From Nereocystis luetkeana (Eukaryota; Sar; Phaeophyceae; Laminariales; Laminariaceae): a DNA stretch of 64,000 nucleotides. A program made the position numbers and the translations under genes. This document shows, piece by piece, positions 11,731 to 22,671 of the stretch (the first letter of the stretch is position 1; every line of letters starts with the position of its first letter). The notes under the pieces were generated by a model, which saw only the letters and a list, made by a program, of their open reading frames with translations, was not told the origin of the DNA and ran no database searches. The stretch lies in assembly GCA_031213475.1 (NCBI GenBank), contig JARUPZ010000008.1, forward strand, positions 12,023,938 through 12,087,937. Reading direction: 5' to 3'.

Positions 11731-12133
11731 CTAAAAATATGATGCAAGATCGGGAGTGAATGCATGTATCCGCCTCGAAATATCTACAATCATCAACAGG
11801 AAATCGGTGGTCTGTCCGAGGTGGGGAAACTTCACAGGGAATTTTGTTTCGACAATGTACAACTCGTTATTATTAATGGTATGAATATCAATATTAATAG
11901 TATTACCTGTCGAATACGAACAGCGTCGGCAAATGCTTGGTTGCAAGGTGCCCAAGTTTAGTGTCCTAAATAACTGAGAGTGTATTGACATGTAAGTAGT
12001 GCAAGGAGTCCTGCCTGCCACCTGGACGACGTAATCCTTCCTGCACTGCTACGCTCTCGCGCTGCTTGTACACTGTTGATGATAAGACCAAACCTATCAT
12101 GCGTTTGGCCACCATGCATGGGTCCCAAATAGT

Positions 12134-12232
12134 TTCCAAACCTTTAGGACTGCAGTCCCGTTTTGGGGACAACCTACTTAGACTTTGACTGGTTTATCCC
12201 GCTAATGGGACCAACTGCAGGCCTAAAACTGC
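12134..12232. mobile_element. MITE-B copy, right arm eroded
   Basis: CCTTTAGGACTGCAGTCCCG and TTTTGGGGACAACCTACTTAG form the left arm. The right arm (TTTATCCCGCTAATGGGACC, ACTGCAGGCCTAAAA) is recognisable but mutated, so the hairpin is broken. Confidence 0.6.
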
Positions 12233-12417
12233 ATTTGCGTGCCTTAGCGGGTGGGGCTGACTCTAGATACGTCCACAAAGACCGGTCTCCCTACGAGTTA
12301 TCTCTTGTACCTGGTATACGGTAATAATATACTACCTGGTATGTACCTGGAAAAGAAGATGATCCGTCTATTAATATTTAATACTAATATTAATTATTTA
12401 TAGCCGAAATGCTGTAA

Positions 12418-12512
12418 TATCTTTTAGAACTACAGTACCGTTTTGGGGACAAACCACTTGAAACTTCGAGTAGTTTGTCCCCAAAACGGGACTGCGGTAC
12501 TAAAAGGGTTAA
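12418..12512. mobile_element. MITE-B copy
   Basis: CTTTTAGAACTACAGTACCG and TTTTGGGGACAAACCACTTG pair with AGTAGTTTGTCCCCAAAACG and GGACTGCGGTACTAAAAGGG, then TTAA. The left TTAA is lost. The arms are about 43 bp and nearly perfect, so this copy is young or its arms are kept matched. Confidence 0.75.
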
Positions 12513-12889
12513 GAGGCGACGTTTGCTTGGAGTTAAAAATTGATGGGTTGCTGCTGCAGACCAATTTGTCACGTTTGCCGCCTCTTGAAAGCCGTTGACA
12601 GCACGAAGTCACCTCTTGAAAGCCGTTGGCGCTCATCCATGCTATCACCACCGCATCATCCAGGCCGGGATCGAGAGCCTTCGCGGCTTCTGGAATCTTG
12701 GAAGAGTTAATGTACAGGCCGTCGGGCTGCGTCGGAGGTGCTTGAGCAAGCCTGCAAACAAACGTAATAATGTCGTTGCTGGATGTAATGTGTCACGTAC
12801 TGCAGAAGCCACTTACATGCGGCAACAAAACAAGTCTTACTACTGTAGTAATAATACGCCTCGGTTTTGGTAGGTCTGTTGTTCGATCA

Positions 12890-13085
12890 ATTACTTCCCC
12901 ACATCGGACAGATAGATCCACAGTTCATTGCATTCCCGCCTTTTTTGTCAAGATCCTTCAGGCCGGGCAGACCCCTGACCTTTACTGGCTGGATCTAGAA
13001 CAGCCAAGATGTTACCGGGTGGGAGCCGAATATTTTGCATGATCTACGGTATGTTTCGTGGGTTCGGGGTACGTACTACGAGTGA
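12890..13085. repeat. FB foldback fragment
   Basis: CACATCGGACAGATAGATCC is an FB left end. GGATCTAGAACAGCC and TTGCATGATCTACGGTATG-TTTCGTGGG match FB interior blocks. The copy is rearranged, so it does not close into a foldback. Confidence 0.4.
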
Positions 13086-13118
13086 GTGCAACAATAGTAC
13101 AGCTGTACTGCTGTAGTA

Positions 13119-14362
13119 TCGTTGTTGTTGTTGTTGTTCTCACATTAACTCTCTGACGAAGGAGTCCGTGGTCACACAAAAGGTGCTGGAGCCCTAGGAA
13201 GATCCGAAAAACAAAAAAAAAAACGAAAATTCGTCTGCCTCAAAATACACGAGACGGAAAAAGCGCACACAAGATAAAACCAATGTGCAAAACTGAACTA
13301 ACATGGCCGCGGGTATATCCTCTCAACTATAATATAGAAGAGTACCCCCGTTCCCACCACTAACCAACTCGTGGCTGCTGACTACAGCGGATGCTGTCTG
13401 AAGTGCTGCCTGCACCGTACGAAACGCACGGTAGTCGTGAAAACGAAAGAGGAACACACCTGCCTGCTATCTGGAGTGCTGTCAGAGTGAAGACTCGCGG
13501 ATATGCAGTGAAAAAAGGAGCAATCAAACCTTACTACCACACGAATATCAACGATCGCCATCTCTTCCTGGACTGTCTGACACAAAAAGGTGCAGCACAG
13601 TTATGATACCACGTCCCTGATAATTGCGTAGGTTATTCCCCATGAAGGGTATACAACTCGTTAAACTACGAAGACCAGTGACGAGTACCGGCAGATACTA
13701 TTCTGGCTCGTGAAAAACAATACCAGGAAAAAACAAACTATGACTGCTTCTCTCGTGATGATAGTGGGCGCGCAGATCATGGGTCTCCATGCACCGTCTT
13801 CCTGCCGCTCTTCATGGCCGCATCATCGCCTTGGCCCAATCCACCCGCTCCTTTGCGCGTGCACTCGTTGCCATTCCCTTCCAGTCGATTCCCTTTCTCC
13901 GTCATCCTGAAAAACAAAATGCTCCTCGCACTTGCGGTTCTGATCTGAAAAATAAAAATTCTCGCGCAGGGGGAGGTCAATCCGTCTCTTCCCCGCACGT
14001 CGACGCCCAGTCTCCCTCCTCCCTCGTCGTCGAATCCAGCCTCCTACCGGCGCAATAGACTGTGCCGTAGTGTGGCCTGTGGTGGCGCCTGCCTCCGCGC
14101 ACCGACACCCCGATTGAGCATTGCTGCTCTGCCGCAGCTGCCTAAAAAAGACGCGCGAATCGTAGGTCTCCGTGCCTGACGCACCACGTACGACCCAACT
14201 CTACTGCCGCCTGAGCCTCGCGGCCACAGGCAGCAGCAAGAAGGTATCACTCCTTGAGGGTGAGTCCGGCCTTACACCCGCCAGAAAGACCTACCCCACT
14301 CGCTATTAGCCTGATAGGGCATGCCTCGCAGCATTCCTTGCCGAGGCAGCGAGGGGAACGGA
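13119..14362 (-). mobile_element. REP retroelement copy 1 (about 1.24 kb, (AAC)n tail)
   Basis: Read on the minus strand, it begins CTTCCGTTCCCCTCGCTGCC (14362) and ends AGAGTTAATGTGAGAAC followed by (AAC)n (13119). The second copy at 15020-16262 is nearly identical and starts at the same base. AGTATCGT occurs just outside both ends (before the GTT tract and after GGGGAACGGA), a probable 8-bp target duplication. Open minus-strand stretches of 60-120 codons, R-, G- and A-rich, are broken by stops and unrecognised. The 3' terminus resembles that of LINE-A and LINE-B, so it is probably a non-autonomous element mobilised by a LINE. Confidence 0.7.
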
Positions 14363-15015
14363 AGTATCGTATAACCATCCTACACAGCGTATTATAACGG
14401 CATGTATGTGTGGATACCAGGTCCCCTTCCCCTAGAATGTACCGCCTCATTACATACAAGTTCAAGGTCAACATAGGTGATTCACTCCGTTCCCTGAAGA
14501 CTCGAGACACCAACACACCTCGGTGTGTCCTCCACACCACAACCACACAAGAGAGAACCTGCCCGCGGGGCTCCGCCCCATATTGGCGTCGTCGGCCGGA
14601 CGACTATTTTTAATCAAATACCTGGTACAGGGTTATTTTAGGGTGATTTAAAATAGAACCATCTGTCCAACTTGCGCAACCTTTCCTCTTTCCTCTGATT
14701 AACATACGAATGTCATGCTGTCTGTATACCAGGGTCACAAGGCCACAAGTGCTCAACTCTGGGCTAGATTGGGTGATGTACCACAGCACCATAGCAAGAG
14801 CCAGTACCGTATGAGTAGGAGCACAACGTGCAGTACGAGAATACTGTGTACTTTCCCTGGCTTTCCTGGCACTCCGTTGAGTGTGCACACTGCACATGTT
14901 TTAGCCCTGTGTTTTGAAACAACGGCAGGAGTAGAGCAGTATACATATGAGCTGCGGAGAACTCTGTACGGTTGTTGGCCCCTCAGGAACCGGGAGCCAC
15001 GCATGTGTTGTGAGT
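14363..15015. other. Unique spacer between REP copies
   Basis: It contains TACCTGGTA at about 14620 and several short open frames, but nothing recognised. It is not duplicated, so the two REP copies are separate insertions rather than one segmental tandem duplication. Confidence 0.4.
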
Positions 15016-15019
15016 GCTT

Positions 15020-16262
15020 GTTGTTGTTTTGTTGTTGTTCTCACATTAACTCTCTGACGAAGGAGTCCGTGGTCACACAAAGGTGCTGGAGCCCTAGGAA
15101 GATCCGAAAAACAAAAAAAAACGAAAATTCGGCTGCCTCAAAATACACGAGACGGAAAAAGCGCACACAAGATAAAACCAATGTGCAAAACTGAACTAAC
15201 ATGGCCGCGGGTATATCCTCTCAACTATAATATAGAAGAGTACCCCCGTTCCCACCACTAACCAACTCGTGGCTGCTGACTACAGCGGATGCTGTCTGAA
15301 GTGCTGCCTGCACCGTACGAAACGCACGGTAGTCGTGAAAACGAAAGAGGAACACACCTGCCTGCTATCTGAAGTGCTGTCAGAGTGAAGACTCGCGGAT
15401 ATGCAGTGAAAAAAGGAGCAATCGAACCTTACCACCACACGAATATCAACGATCGCCATCTCTTCCTGGACTGTCTGACACAAAAAGGTGCAGCACAGTT
15501 ATGATACCACGTCCCTGATAATTGCGTAGGTTATTCCCCATGAAGGGTATACAACTCGTTAAACTACGAAGACCAGTGACGAGTACCGGTAGATACTATT
15601 CTGCCTCGTGAAAAACAATACCAGGAAAAAACAAACTATGACTGCTTCTCTCGTGATGATAGTGTGCGCGCAAATCATGGGTCTCCATGCACCGTCTTCC
15701 TGCCGCTCTTCATGGCCGCCTCATCGCCTTGGCCCAATCCACCCGCTCCTTTGCGCGTGCACTCGTTGCCATTCCCTTCCAGTCGTTTCCCTTTCTCCGT
15801 CATCCTGAAAAACAAAATGCTCCTCGCACTTGCGGTTCTGATCTGGGGAATAAAAATTCTCGCGCAGGGGGAGGTCAATCCGTCTCTTCCCCGCACGTCG
15901 ACGCTCAGTCTCCCTCCTCCCTCGTCGTCGAATCCAGCCTCCTACCGGCGCAATAGACTGTGCCGTAGTGTGGCCTGTGGTGGCGCCTGCCTCCGCGCAC
16001 GGACCCCCCGATTGAGCATTGCTGCTCTGCCGCAGCTGCCTAAAAAGACGCGCGAATCGTAGGTCTCCGTGCCTGACGCACCACGTACGACCCAACTCTA
16101 CTGCCGCCTGAGCCTCGCGGCCACAGGCAGCAGCAAGAAGGTATCACTCCTTGAGGGTGAGTCCGGCCTTACACCCGCCAGAAAGACCTACCCCACTCGC
16201 TATTAGCCTGATAGGGCATGCCTCGCAGCATTCCTTGCCGAGGCAGCGAGGGGAACGGAAGA
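15020..16262 (-). mobile_element. REP retroelement copy 2
   Basis: It is collinear with 13119-14362 throughout, differing by scattered substitutions and single-base indels (for example a shortened A run at 15113, and GACCCC versus GACACCCC near 16004). The tail is (GTT)n-like on the plus strand at 15020-15037. The 5' boundary after GGGGAACGGAAG is identical, while flanking DNA differs. No target duplication could be seen for this copy. An ACTATCAATAG word, a one-base variant of CTATTAATAG, abuts the 5' end. Confidence 0.7.
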
Positions 16263-16407
16263 CTATCAATAGCTGGTACTCTGTTCGTACAGCCTGTACA
16301 GCAGTAGTACTGGGCACGCTGCTGTAGTGTTGTACCTATACCTCACTGCTGCTCTGTGTTCGTAAGTCTGCAGTTGTCGCAGATAGTTCGTACAAACATG
16401 TGCTCAC

Positions 16408-17000
16408 CTGCGAAAGATGGCCAGCGCTTCCGCGGCCAGACGCTCGGAAAGAAGCGACGTGTGCATCATCTCCGTCGCGGCAAGCCCCGACCTTCGAGCG
16501 GCACCGCCGCGATCCGACCTTCTCCCCAGAGACGGCATGCTGTAGCACTTCACAATGGTGGACACCACACTCTGTCCCGCCGCTAGAGTCCTCGCCATAC
16601 TCTCCACGCTTTTCCACGTCGACGCGCACATATCAAGCCCTTCCTGTTCCCGCTCCCGTCCCCCACCCGTCCCGCTCCAGCTCAGTACCTGCTCCGCGAC
16701 TCCTACGAGAGCGTCGCTGCCATCCAGTGTCGTCGTCGTGGTAGCGGTACCACCACAGCCGTTGTATGAATATGCTGCGTCGAACTTGCCCTCGTCTCGA
16801 CGAAGAAGATGTTGGCTGTCGCTGCCGCTGCCGCCATTGGTGTTATTGGTGCTGCTACGGTAACGGCTGCTGGAGTTGTCGAGGGTTCGCGTCCTGCGGG
16901 TGCTTGGCCAGGGGGGCGACGCGGGCGCGGGGTATGCCGCAACGAGCGCGGTCAGCGCCCGTCGGCGCTCCCGTTCCGTGTCCGCGCTTCGAACGCTCAT
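16408..17000 (-). CDS. Candidate first exon of an unknown gene
   Basis: An ATG-started frame of 197 codons runs into CAG/GTGAGCA, a strong 5' splice-site word, four codons before the frame closes. The C-terminal half is ordered and unlike repeats: it includes SDALVGVAEQVLSWSGTG, ASTWKSVESMARTLAAGQS and LLSERLAAEALAIF. The N-terminal part is S-, T-, N- and G-rich. No family is recognised. The next exon would lie to the left, beyond or inside the REP copies. The region is markedly more GC-rich than its flanks. The plus strand is also open in part (16555-16863, 16809-17141), so strand choice rests on composition and the donor. Confidence 0.4.
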
Positions 17001-17616
17001 TCTTTTTTCGCGACGACTGCTGTACTCGCGAAGGAGAGCCTCGGGTACTGCTCTATAATTTGTCCATGTTTAGTTCAATTTATCAACTATTTTTTGTACA
17101 TTCCAGGTGGAGACCCGGGTGCTGGTTGGGTCTCATGCTGAGTCACCGTTTGCTGCAGGCGCCGCATCCACGTGCCCACGCGTCCTACATACTGTTTCCT
17201 CCGGTCGATCATCACAGAGAGAGGCAGCGCAGCAGCATGAAATCCGATCTCGAGAGTGACGGTTACAAGATTAGGATCTACCATCATACACAGGAGTATG
17301 TGATCTACATGATCTACATGGTCTACTAAAATATGGTGTAGGTCTACGACCGTACCGCCAAACTTGCACTCGCTGAAGGGAAGCTATATGTTCGGAAATA
17401 TAATAACCGTGTTTATTTTATTTTAGTAACATATATAATCCTTATATTGTCGGATAGACTGATCTTCTTTTTGGCGCCACGTGGTCTATTTGTCCATTTG
17501 AGCAAATTCTGATGACCAGCAGTAAAAAAAAAAATCGAAGATCGATAAAAAAGACTCCAGACTATTCTGCCCGAGACACGAGACTTTCTTACACTTTTTA
17601 TATGCACACATGATGT

Positions 17617-18027
17617 TCAATTGACCACTGGAAAAAAAGGCTGGTGCTGGTGCATTCCGACCGCACCGAGGAGTGCAGAAAAGAGAAGGAACCCCGAAAG
17701 CAAACCACGAAAGCCCCCCTTGAAGAACCAGCGCGCAGTGTGCTGCGCGCGAAACAGCAGCAGCCGTTCAGCAGGGGGAGAAGGACGAGGAGGAGGAGGA
17801 GGAGAAGGAGGAAGAGGGGAAGCAGTCAGGGAGGTCTGCGCGGTCGGAAGAGGGCTGACTATGAAGCTTCGCAGAAAGGGAGATTTGCTGGAGCCATCTA
17901 ATGTGTCATGTACCACCAGCAGCAGCCTCGCGAGCTCTGCGTGGTTGCCCTCGAACAGGGTGCATGGTCCCAACTCTGACATGAGTGGAGCTAACTTGAC
18001 TAAGGATATTGAGGTGAGGGTGTTGAC
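17617..18027 (-). CDS. Candidate exon of an unknown gene
   Basis: After an acceptor-like GGGACCAGCAG at 18028, the minus frame is open for about 136 codons. Its first third is ordered, with LAPLMSELGPCTLFEGNHAE and LARLLLVVHDTLDG. Then comes a proline-rich run and a hydrophobic end. It lies upstream of the 16408-17000 candidate on the same strand and could belong to the same gene, although no donor linking them was fixed. The plus strand is open over the same interval (17621-18406), with a low-complexity R/G run, so strand is uncertain. Confidence 0.25.
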   Translation of the reverse strand, partial: VNTLTSISLVKLAPLMSELGPCTLFEGNHAELARLLLVVHDTLDGSSKSPFLRSFIVSPLPTAQTSLTASPLPPSPPPPPRPSPPAERLLLFRAQHTARWFFKGGFRGLLSGFLLFSALLGAVGMHQHQPFFPVVN

Positions 18028-18399
18028 CTGCTGGTCCCAGGTGTTGGTTGGCTGGCGTTCGTTGCGTGTGCATTTCACTGTGGTTGCTCGAACGAACTGT
18101 CTGGCTTTCCCGTGTTTCTTTCCTGGTTCGGTTTGGAGATTTCGACGATCGGGCTTTGGCGCCTTGTGTGCCCGTATGTGTAGGATTGGTACACTTGGTA
18201 CGTACACAGCAACGACGATGTGTATATGCATACGAGTTACCCGCCGCATTTTACATTTTGCGACATGCATCCCATCGCTTCACCACAGCATGTCTCAATG
18301 TTGCTGTCGCTATTGTGTCGAGCATCGCAAGTTGGAGGTGGTGATCGCTCGCCTATACCCCAATGCCGGGCAAGAGCATATACAGCAAGAACACGTTCG

Positions 18400-19500
18400 T
18401 TCGTAGACCTGTTCCTCTGCTGGTACGGCCCTCAGTATATATATAGCCGTACTGCTGGTGCTCGTATTAAATTTGTTGTTTTTTCAGGTGTACATGCAGC
18501 TTTCAAAAAGACGTACCGCCTCCCTCTATCTTCAAGAATACAGCGCTGCGTTAGTTGCTCCGCATCCCTCGTCACCCGCTGTGTTGCCGGTGCGCACTGA
18601 TTGCTTCATTGCTATCTATCATCACGGATCACGGACAGCAGCAACAGCACGAGCCGTTCCGTGGGCATCAGAAGGAGCGTGGGCTCCACTCCGTCGTTGT
18701 TCTGCATGCCTCGATGCCTCTTGAAACCACACACGAGTTGACGAGTAGAGTTTCAGTTTTTCGAAGATGACAAAAGAAATGAAATCCGCGAAAGTAGTAT
18801 CTGAATTCCGTACGGTAAAATGATCGCTTTTTACAGCTCCACTCATTAACTTCCTGATGATCTTGAGAATGCATCACTACGTACGCTCTGGTTCGAGACT
18901 CGGGTTCCTACCACTTGTCTTGTGGCGTCGACACTTGCTGCGACACGCGACAGCTGTGCACAGCTCGACCTATCCTATAATACTGCTGCTGTACGTAAAC
19001 GTGCTACGCCTATACGTACACGCACCCCGAGCATTGAGTGTCCCTCGTGTGGCGTGCGGCAATTGGCACGCGGTGTCGCACATAAAATATCGGAAAGAGC
19101 GAGTTAAGTCTGCCCAATATCAGGATGATCGTAACATACCCGCGGTACAACACAGCTCGATAAGATCCGCGATACTGCTGCACCATTAATGTAAGTCATT
19201 CTCGTTTCGCGTATGCTGGCGTACAGACGCGTTGCGTATGTGGCAGGGGTGCTTTGTCTCCTATATTATCGCATCGATATATTGTACCAGGTACTCCAGG
19301 TACTCGTACCAGAGTAAAGTGAAGTATACAGCAGCAGCCAGCGTAACATCGCAACATACGACGAGACATTCGCCGAACATTCGAAGGTTCAAGATTCGCT
19401 CTTCTTTATTTCCAGTGTCCAGTCTCCAGTCTATGCTCTTGCGTGTAGCAGTACCGACATGTGTGTGTGTGTTCTTCACATACGTGTACATGACCACGTA
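18400..19500. other. No gene recognised
   Basis: Short frames only. TACCAGGTA occurs at about 19285, followed by CTCCAGGTACTCGTACCAG. No repeat family copy was identified. Confidence 0.35.
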
Positions 19501-19513
19501 TAATACCACCCTC

Positions 19514-19843
19514 GTATATGGAGAACCGTTGTTGTTGTTGTTGTTGTTCTCACATTAAATCTCTGACGAAGGAGACCGTGGTCACACAAAGGTGCAGGAG
19601 CCCTAGGAAGATCCGAAAAACGAAAAAAATCGAAAATTCGGCTGCCTCAAAATACACGAGACGAAAAAAGCGCACGCAAGATAAAACCAATGTGCAAAAC
19701 TGAACTAACATGGCCGCGGGTATATCCTCTCAGCTATAACATAGATAGAAGAGTACCCCCGTTCCCACCACTAACCAACTCGTGGCTGCTGACTACAGCG
19801 GATGCTGTCTGAAGTGCTGCCTGCACCCTATATGGAGAACCGT
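19514..19843 (-). mobile_element. 5'-truncated REP copy with 15-bp target duplication
   Basis: The (GTT)n tract and following 290 bp match the 3' part of REP (13119-13415), then stop at CTGCCTGCAC. TATATGGAGAACCGT is present immediately before the tract (19514-19528) and again immediately after the truncation (19829-19843). A 15-bp target duplication, 5' truncation and microsatellite at the 3' end are the hallmarks of target-primed reverse transcription, so REP is a LINE-mobilised element read on the minus strand. Confidence 0.85.
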
Positions 19844-19865
19844 ACGGGGCTTTAGCTGCACGTAT

Positions 19866-19866
<1 letters not shown>

Positions 19867-19898
<32 letters not shown>

Positions 19899-20224
19899 CC
19901 ATCCCATTCATTATCTTCGCACATCTTCTTCTCTCTCTCCTTCCAACTCGTAACTCAGATCCGGGGTCACATAGCAGGCTCTTCTCCCCCCTTCCCGCTA
20001 CGGTACGTGCCTTCATTTTTATCGCGAGAAGATTTCAGCCTTTTCTTCCCTCGTCGACTCGCATCGAATTGTGCCTACCCACGCTGCAAGGCGCTCTCAA
20101 CAATTGAATCCCTTTTTTTTTTTATTTTTGCAAATAAAGTCAAAGTCCGACCCTCCTAGGGCTCGAACCCAGGACTCAAACAAGTAGAATTCGAGGTTAA
20201 CCACTTGAACCACCGGGGCGACCG
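19867..20224 (-). mobile_element. SINE-1 copy a (tRNA-derived, full length)
   Basis: Read on the minus strand, the head is GGTCGCCCCGGTGGTTCAAG, with an A-box-like TGGTTCAAGTGGTTA and a B box GGGTTCGAGCCC about 40 bases later. The body includes TTTGACTTTATTTGCAAAAA, GAGAGCGCCTTGCAGCGTGG and TGAAATCTTCTCGCGATAAA, then GATGTGCGAAGATAATGAAT. It ends in a long A run (poly-T at 19867 on the plus strand). Family length is about 330-350 bp. SINEs of this build are transcribed by RNA polymerase III and moved by a partner LINE. Confidence 0.85.
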
Positions 20225-20266
20225 GCTATTATGGCCGTTAGTATACTACGTTTATTAATTTCAACA

Positions 20267-20365
20267 TTAACCCCCTTAGAACCGCAGTCCCATGTGTGGG
20301 GACAAATTTCCTCAAATTTCAAGTAGTTTGTCCCCAAAACGGGACTGCGCTCCTAAAGGGGTTAA
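20267..20365. mobile_element. MITE-B copy
   Basis: TTAA-CCCCCTTAGAACCGCAGTC on the left and ACTGCGCTCCTAAAGGGG-TTAA on the right, with TTTGTCCCCAAAACGGGACT inside. The left arm carries CATGTGTGGGGACAAATTTC, so the hairpin has mismatches. It starts 43 bp from the head of SINE-1 copy a. Confidence 0.75.
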
Positions 20366-20626
20366 TAGCAAGTTGTTAGGTTGTCGCGTACGAGTGCGCC
20401 ATATGTAGTCTACAGCAGCAGCAAGCAGCAGCACAGCAGTAGCACCACACCAGTGCACACCTGTACCAGGTAGTGTCAAGCAATTGCACGACGAGAGCAG
20501 TGTGCCGTAGCGTGGTGCACCCAGTGACCCGTAGTCCAGAGGTTGACATGGGTGGGAAATTGCAGCCGCTTACTGTCTTCCTTGAACAAGAGTTTTTTAT
20601 TTCTACGGGCTCCCCTCAACCGCACG

Positions 20627-20967
20627 TTTTTTTTTTTTTTTTTTTCTCATCCCATTCATTATCTTCGCACATCTTCTACTCTCTCTCTCCTTCCAACTCG
20701 TAACTCAGATCCGGGGTCACATAGCAGGCTATTCTACCCCCTTCCCGCCACGGTACGTGCCTTCATTTTTATCGCGAGAAGATTTCAGCCTTTTTTTCCC
20801 TCGTCGACTCGCATCGAATTGTGCCTACCCACGCTGCAAGGCGCTCTCAACAATTGAATCCCTTTTTATTTTTGCAAATAAAGTCAAAGTCCGACCCACC
20901 TGGGGCTCTAACCCAGGACTCAAACACGTAGAATTCGAGGTTAACCACTTGAACCACCGGGGCGACC
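20627..20967 (-). mobile_element. SINE-1 copy b (full length)
   Basis: Same layout as copy a: tRNA-like head at 20880-20967, body, and A tail at 20627-20645 (T run on the plus strand). Within the B-box flank, the word GCTCTAACCCAGG replaces GCTCGAACCCAGG, so its internal promoter carries a mutated, non-consensus B box. Confidence 0.85.
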
Positions 20968-21127
20968 GCCTATGGAAGGCACGCTGCATTTCTTCGAATG
21001 CAGATTTCATACCGGGTACCCGGTACATTAAAAAAATATCTGGTAAAAGTGTTTTCGATGTTTTTTTGTACCAGGTATTCATCAATTTTACTTTCCAGCA
21101 GCTGAAGTCGTACGTAGGTGTAGGAGG

Positions 21128-21224
21128 TTAACCCCTTTAGAACCGCAGTCTCGTTTTGGGGACAAACCACTCAAATTTCAAGTAGTTTGTCCCCAAAACG
21201 GGACTGCGGTTCTAAAGGGGTTAA
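21128..21224. mobile_element. MITE-B reference copy, near-perfect hairpin
   Basis: TTAA-CCCCTTTAGAACCGCAGTC ... GACTGCGGTTCTAAAGGGG-TTAA. The arms are about 44 bp with a single mismatch (CTCG versus CGGG) around a 10-base loop, TCAAATTTCA. The length is 97 bp. TTAA at both ends is either the target duplication or the last bases of the repeats. Transcription through it would yield a long RNA hairpin. It sits two bases from the 3' end of the SINE-2 copy. Confidence 0.85.
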
Positions 21225-21225
21225 A

Positions 21226-21893
21226 ACCCTCAGCGATCTTCTGGACAAGCCGTGGTGACAGGTGTCGTCCCGTCTTCCCCCCAATGTGTGCCGTCATTTT
21301 TATCGCGCATACTCTCGCCACTGCAGCCGGTCGCCCCGGTGGTTCAAGTGGTTAACCTCGAATTCTACTTGTTGTGTTTGAGTCCTGGGTTCGAGCCCCA
21401 GGTGGGTCGGACATTTGACTTTATTTGCAAAAATAAAAAGGGATTCAATTGTTGAGAGCGCCTTGCAGCGTGGGTAGGCACAATTCGATGCGAGTGGACG
21501 AGGGAAGAAAAGGCTGAAATCTTCTCGCGATAAAAATGAAGGCACGTACCGTAGCGGGAAGGGGGGAGAAGAGCCTGCTATGTGACCCCGGATCTGAGTT
21601 ACGAGTTGGAAGGAGAGAGAGTAGAAGATGTGCGAAGATAATGAATGGGATGAGCAAAAAAAAAAAAAAAAAAAACTGCTCGTCGATTTTCATGGAATGT
21701 TGCTATTAATGTAAATCAAAATATTAAAAGCTCACGTCTCGCCCTTTCCACTACTCTGTGCAGTAGTAATCAATTTTTATGCGAGGAAAAAAGAGTATCC
21801 ACGAGCAAGCACTCGGTGAGACTCGAACCCATATCGGTGAGATTAAAACCGGTATACGATTCTTTTCTTGACTATCCTGGGCGATCCCATGAG
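21226..21893 (-). mobile_element. SINE-2 copy, split by a SINE-1 insertion
   Basis: On the minus strand, 21893-21676 carries the tRNA-like head (B box GGGTTCGAGTCTC, followed by ACCGAGTGCT) and the first half of the body. 21328-21226 carries the rest, matching the uninterrupted copy at 51618-51893 (words GGTGTCGTCC, GGACAAGCCG and AGATCGCTGAGGGT in that copy). The interruption is SINE-1 copy c. Inside the first half there is also a GCTATTAATG word absent from the other copy. Confidence 0.7.
21329..21675 (+). mobile_element. SINE-1 copy c, nested in SINE-2
   Basis: Full-length plus-strand copy from GGTCGCCCCGG to an A run of about 20. ACTGC occurs just before the head and at the end of the A run, a possible 5-bp target duplication. 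One small insertion lies in the tRNA-like head (CTTGTTGTGTTTGAG instead of CTTGTTTGAG), which changes spacing between A and B boxes. Confidence 0.85.
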
Positions 21894-22671
21894 CACGCTC
21901 ACACGGAACGACCCCCCCCTCCCCCTCAAAGTAAGCCGAGAGCTTTCTGTGTTTCGAATTGCGAATATTCAATATTGTCTTTTTGTTTTGGATCACCCCG
22001 CGGGATTGTTGTTTCCTATCCTGTCGCTCAGTTTATGGTGTGTTTCTTACACCATTTTGTTATTTTTTGTGAAGGACTGAACCTCTATTTCTCGACTACA
22101 TGTTTATCGAATGTGGGCGCCAATTGCTGTGGAGAGAGAGGTACACAACACGTACCGGCATACCAGGTATATCCCAAGGCACGTAAGAAGTACAGCAGCA
22201 TAGCAGTATACGCTTACGGATAAGACAGAACCTGATAGAATAAGCATTAATAGACGCATACTACGGTGGGCGTCCGCAGTTAGGAAAGCTTGTGTCGAGA
22301 AAAATCTGCTCAGGTTGGTACGAATATTAGGAAAATTGGGCTAAGAAACACGGCTCAACAGTGGGGCTAACTCGAAATCCCGTTCACTTGGAGTTATGTC
22401 AAGGCCGGGACAAAAATAAAACTTTGAATCTGGACACCCAATTGGCGTTTCTTAACACACTTCATGCACTCTTTGGCGGACGCTAAGAAAATTGGATCAA
22501 GAAAATGTGTTCAGCGCCGAGGGCTACACCATGAGTAGATCCTACGAGGTACCACTCTACTGTCCCGATATGTAAGGAATATTTATTTACAAGTTTTAAT
22601 ATAAAGAAGTCCTTATATTCAGGAACATATTGGTAGATGACAGCAGTCCCTTCTAGATGGATGCGCAGTCC

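Noticed and set aside
15664-16062. 132-codon plus-strand frame in REP
   Set aside because: It lies antisense to the inferred REP orientation and is interrupted in the sister copy at 13.8-14.2 kb.
13119-16262. Segmental tandem duplication
   Set aside because: The 650-bp spacer is not duplicated, one copy has its own short target duplication, and a third truncated copy has a 15-bp duplication, so these are separate retrotransposition events.
17621-18406. 261-codon plus-strand open frame
   Set aside because: It contains a low-complexity R/G run and no ordered stretch or splice support. The minus strand over the same interval looks more protein-like.
19866-20159. Open frames repeated in every SINE-1 copy
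   Set aside because: They recur only because the SINE body is repeated. The reading frames begin in poly-T and differ by indels between copies.
21329-21404. True tRNA gene in the head of SINE-1
   Set aside because: A and B boxes are present, but the acceptor and anticodon arms do not pair by eye, and the same sequence heads many ~340-bp copies with A tails, so it is a SINE.
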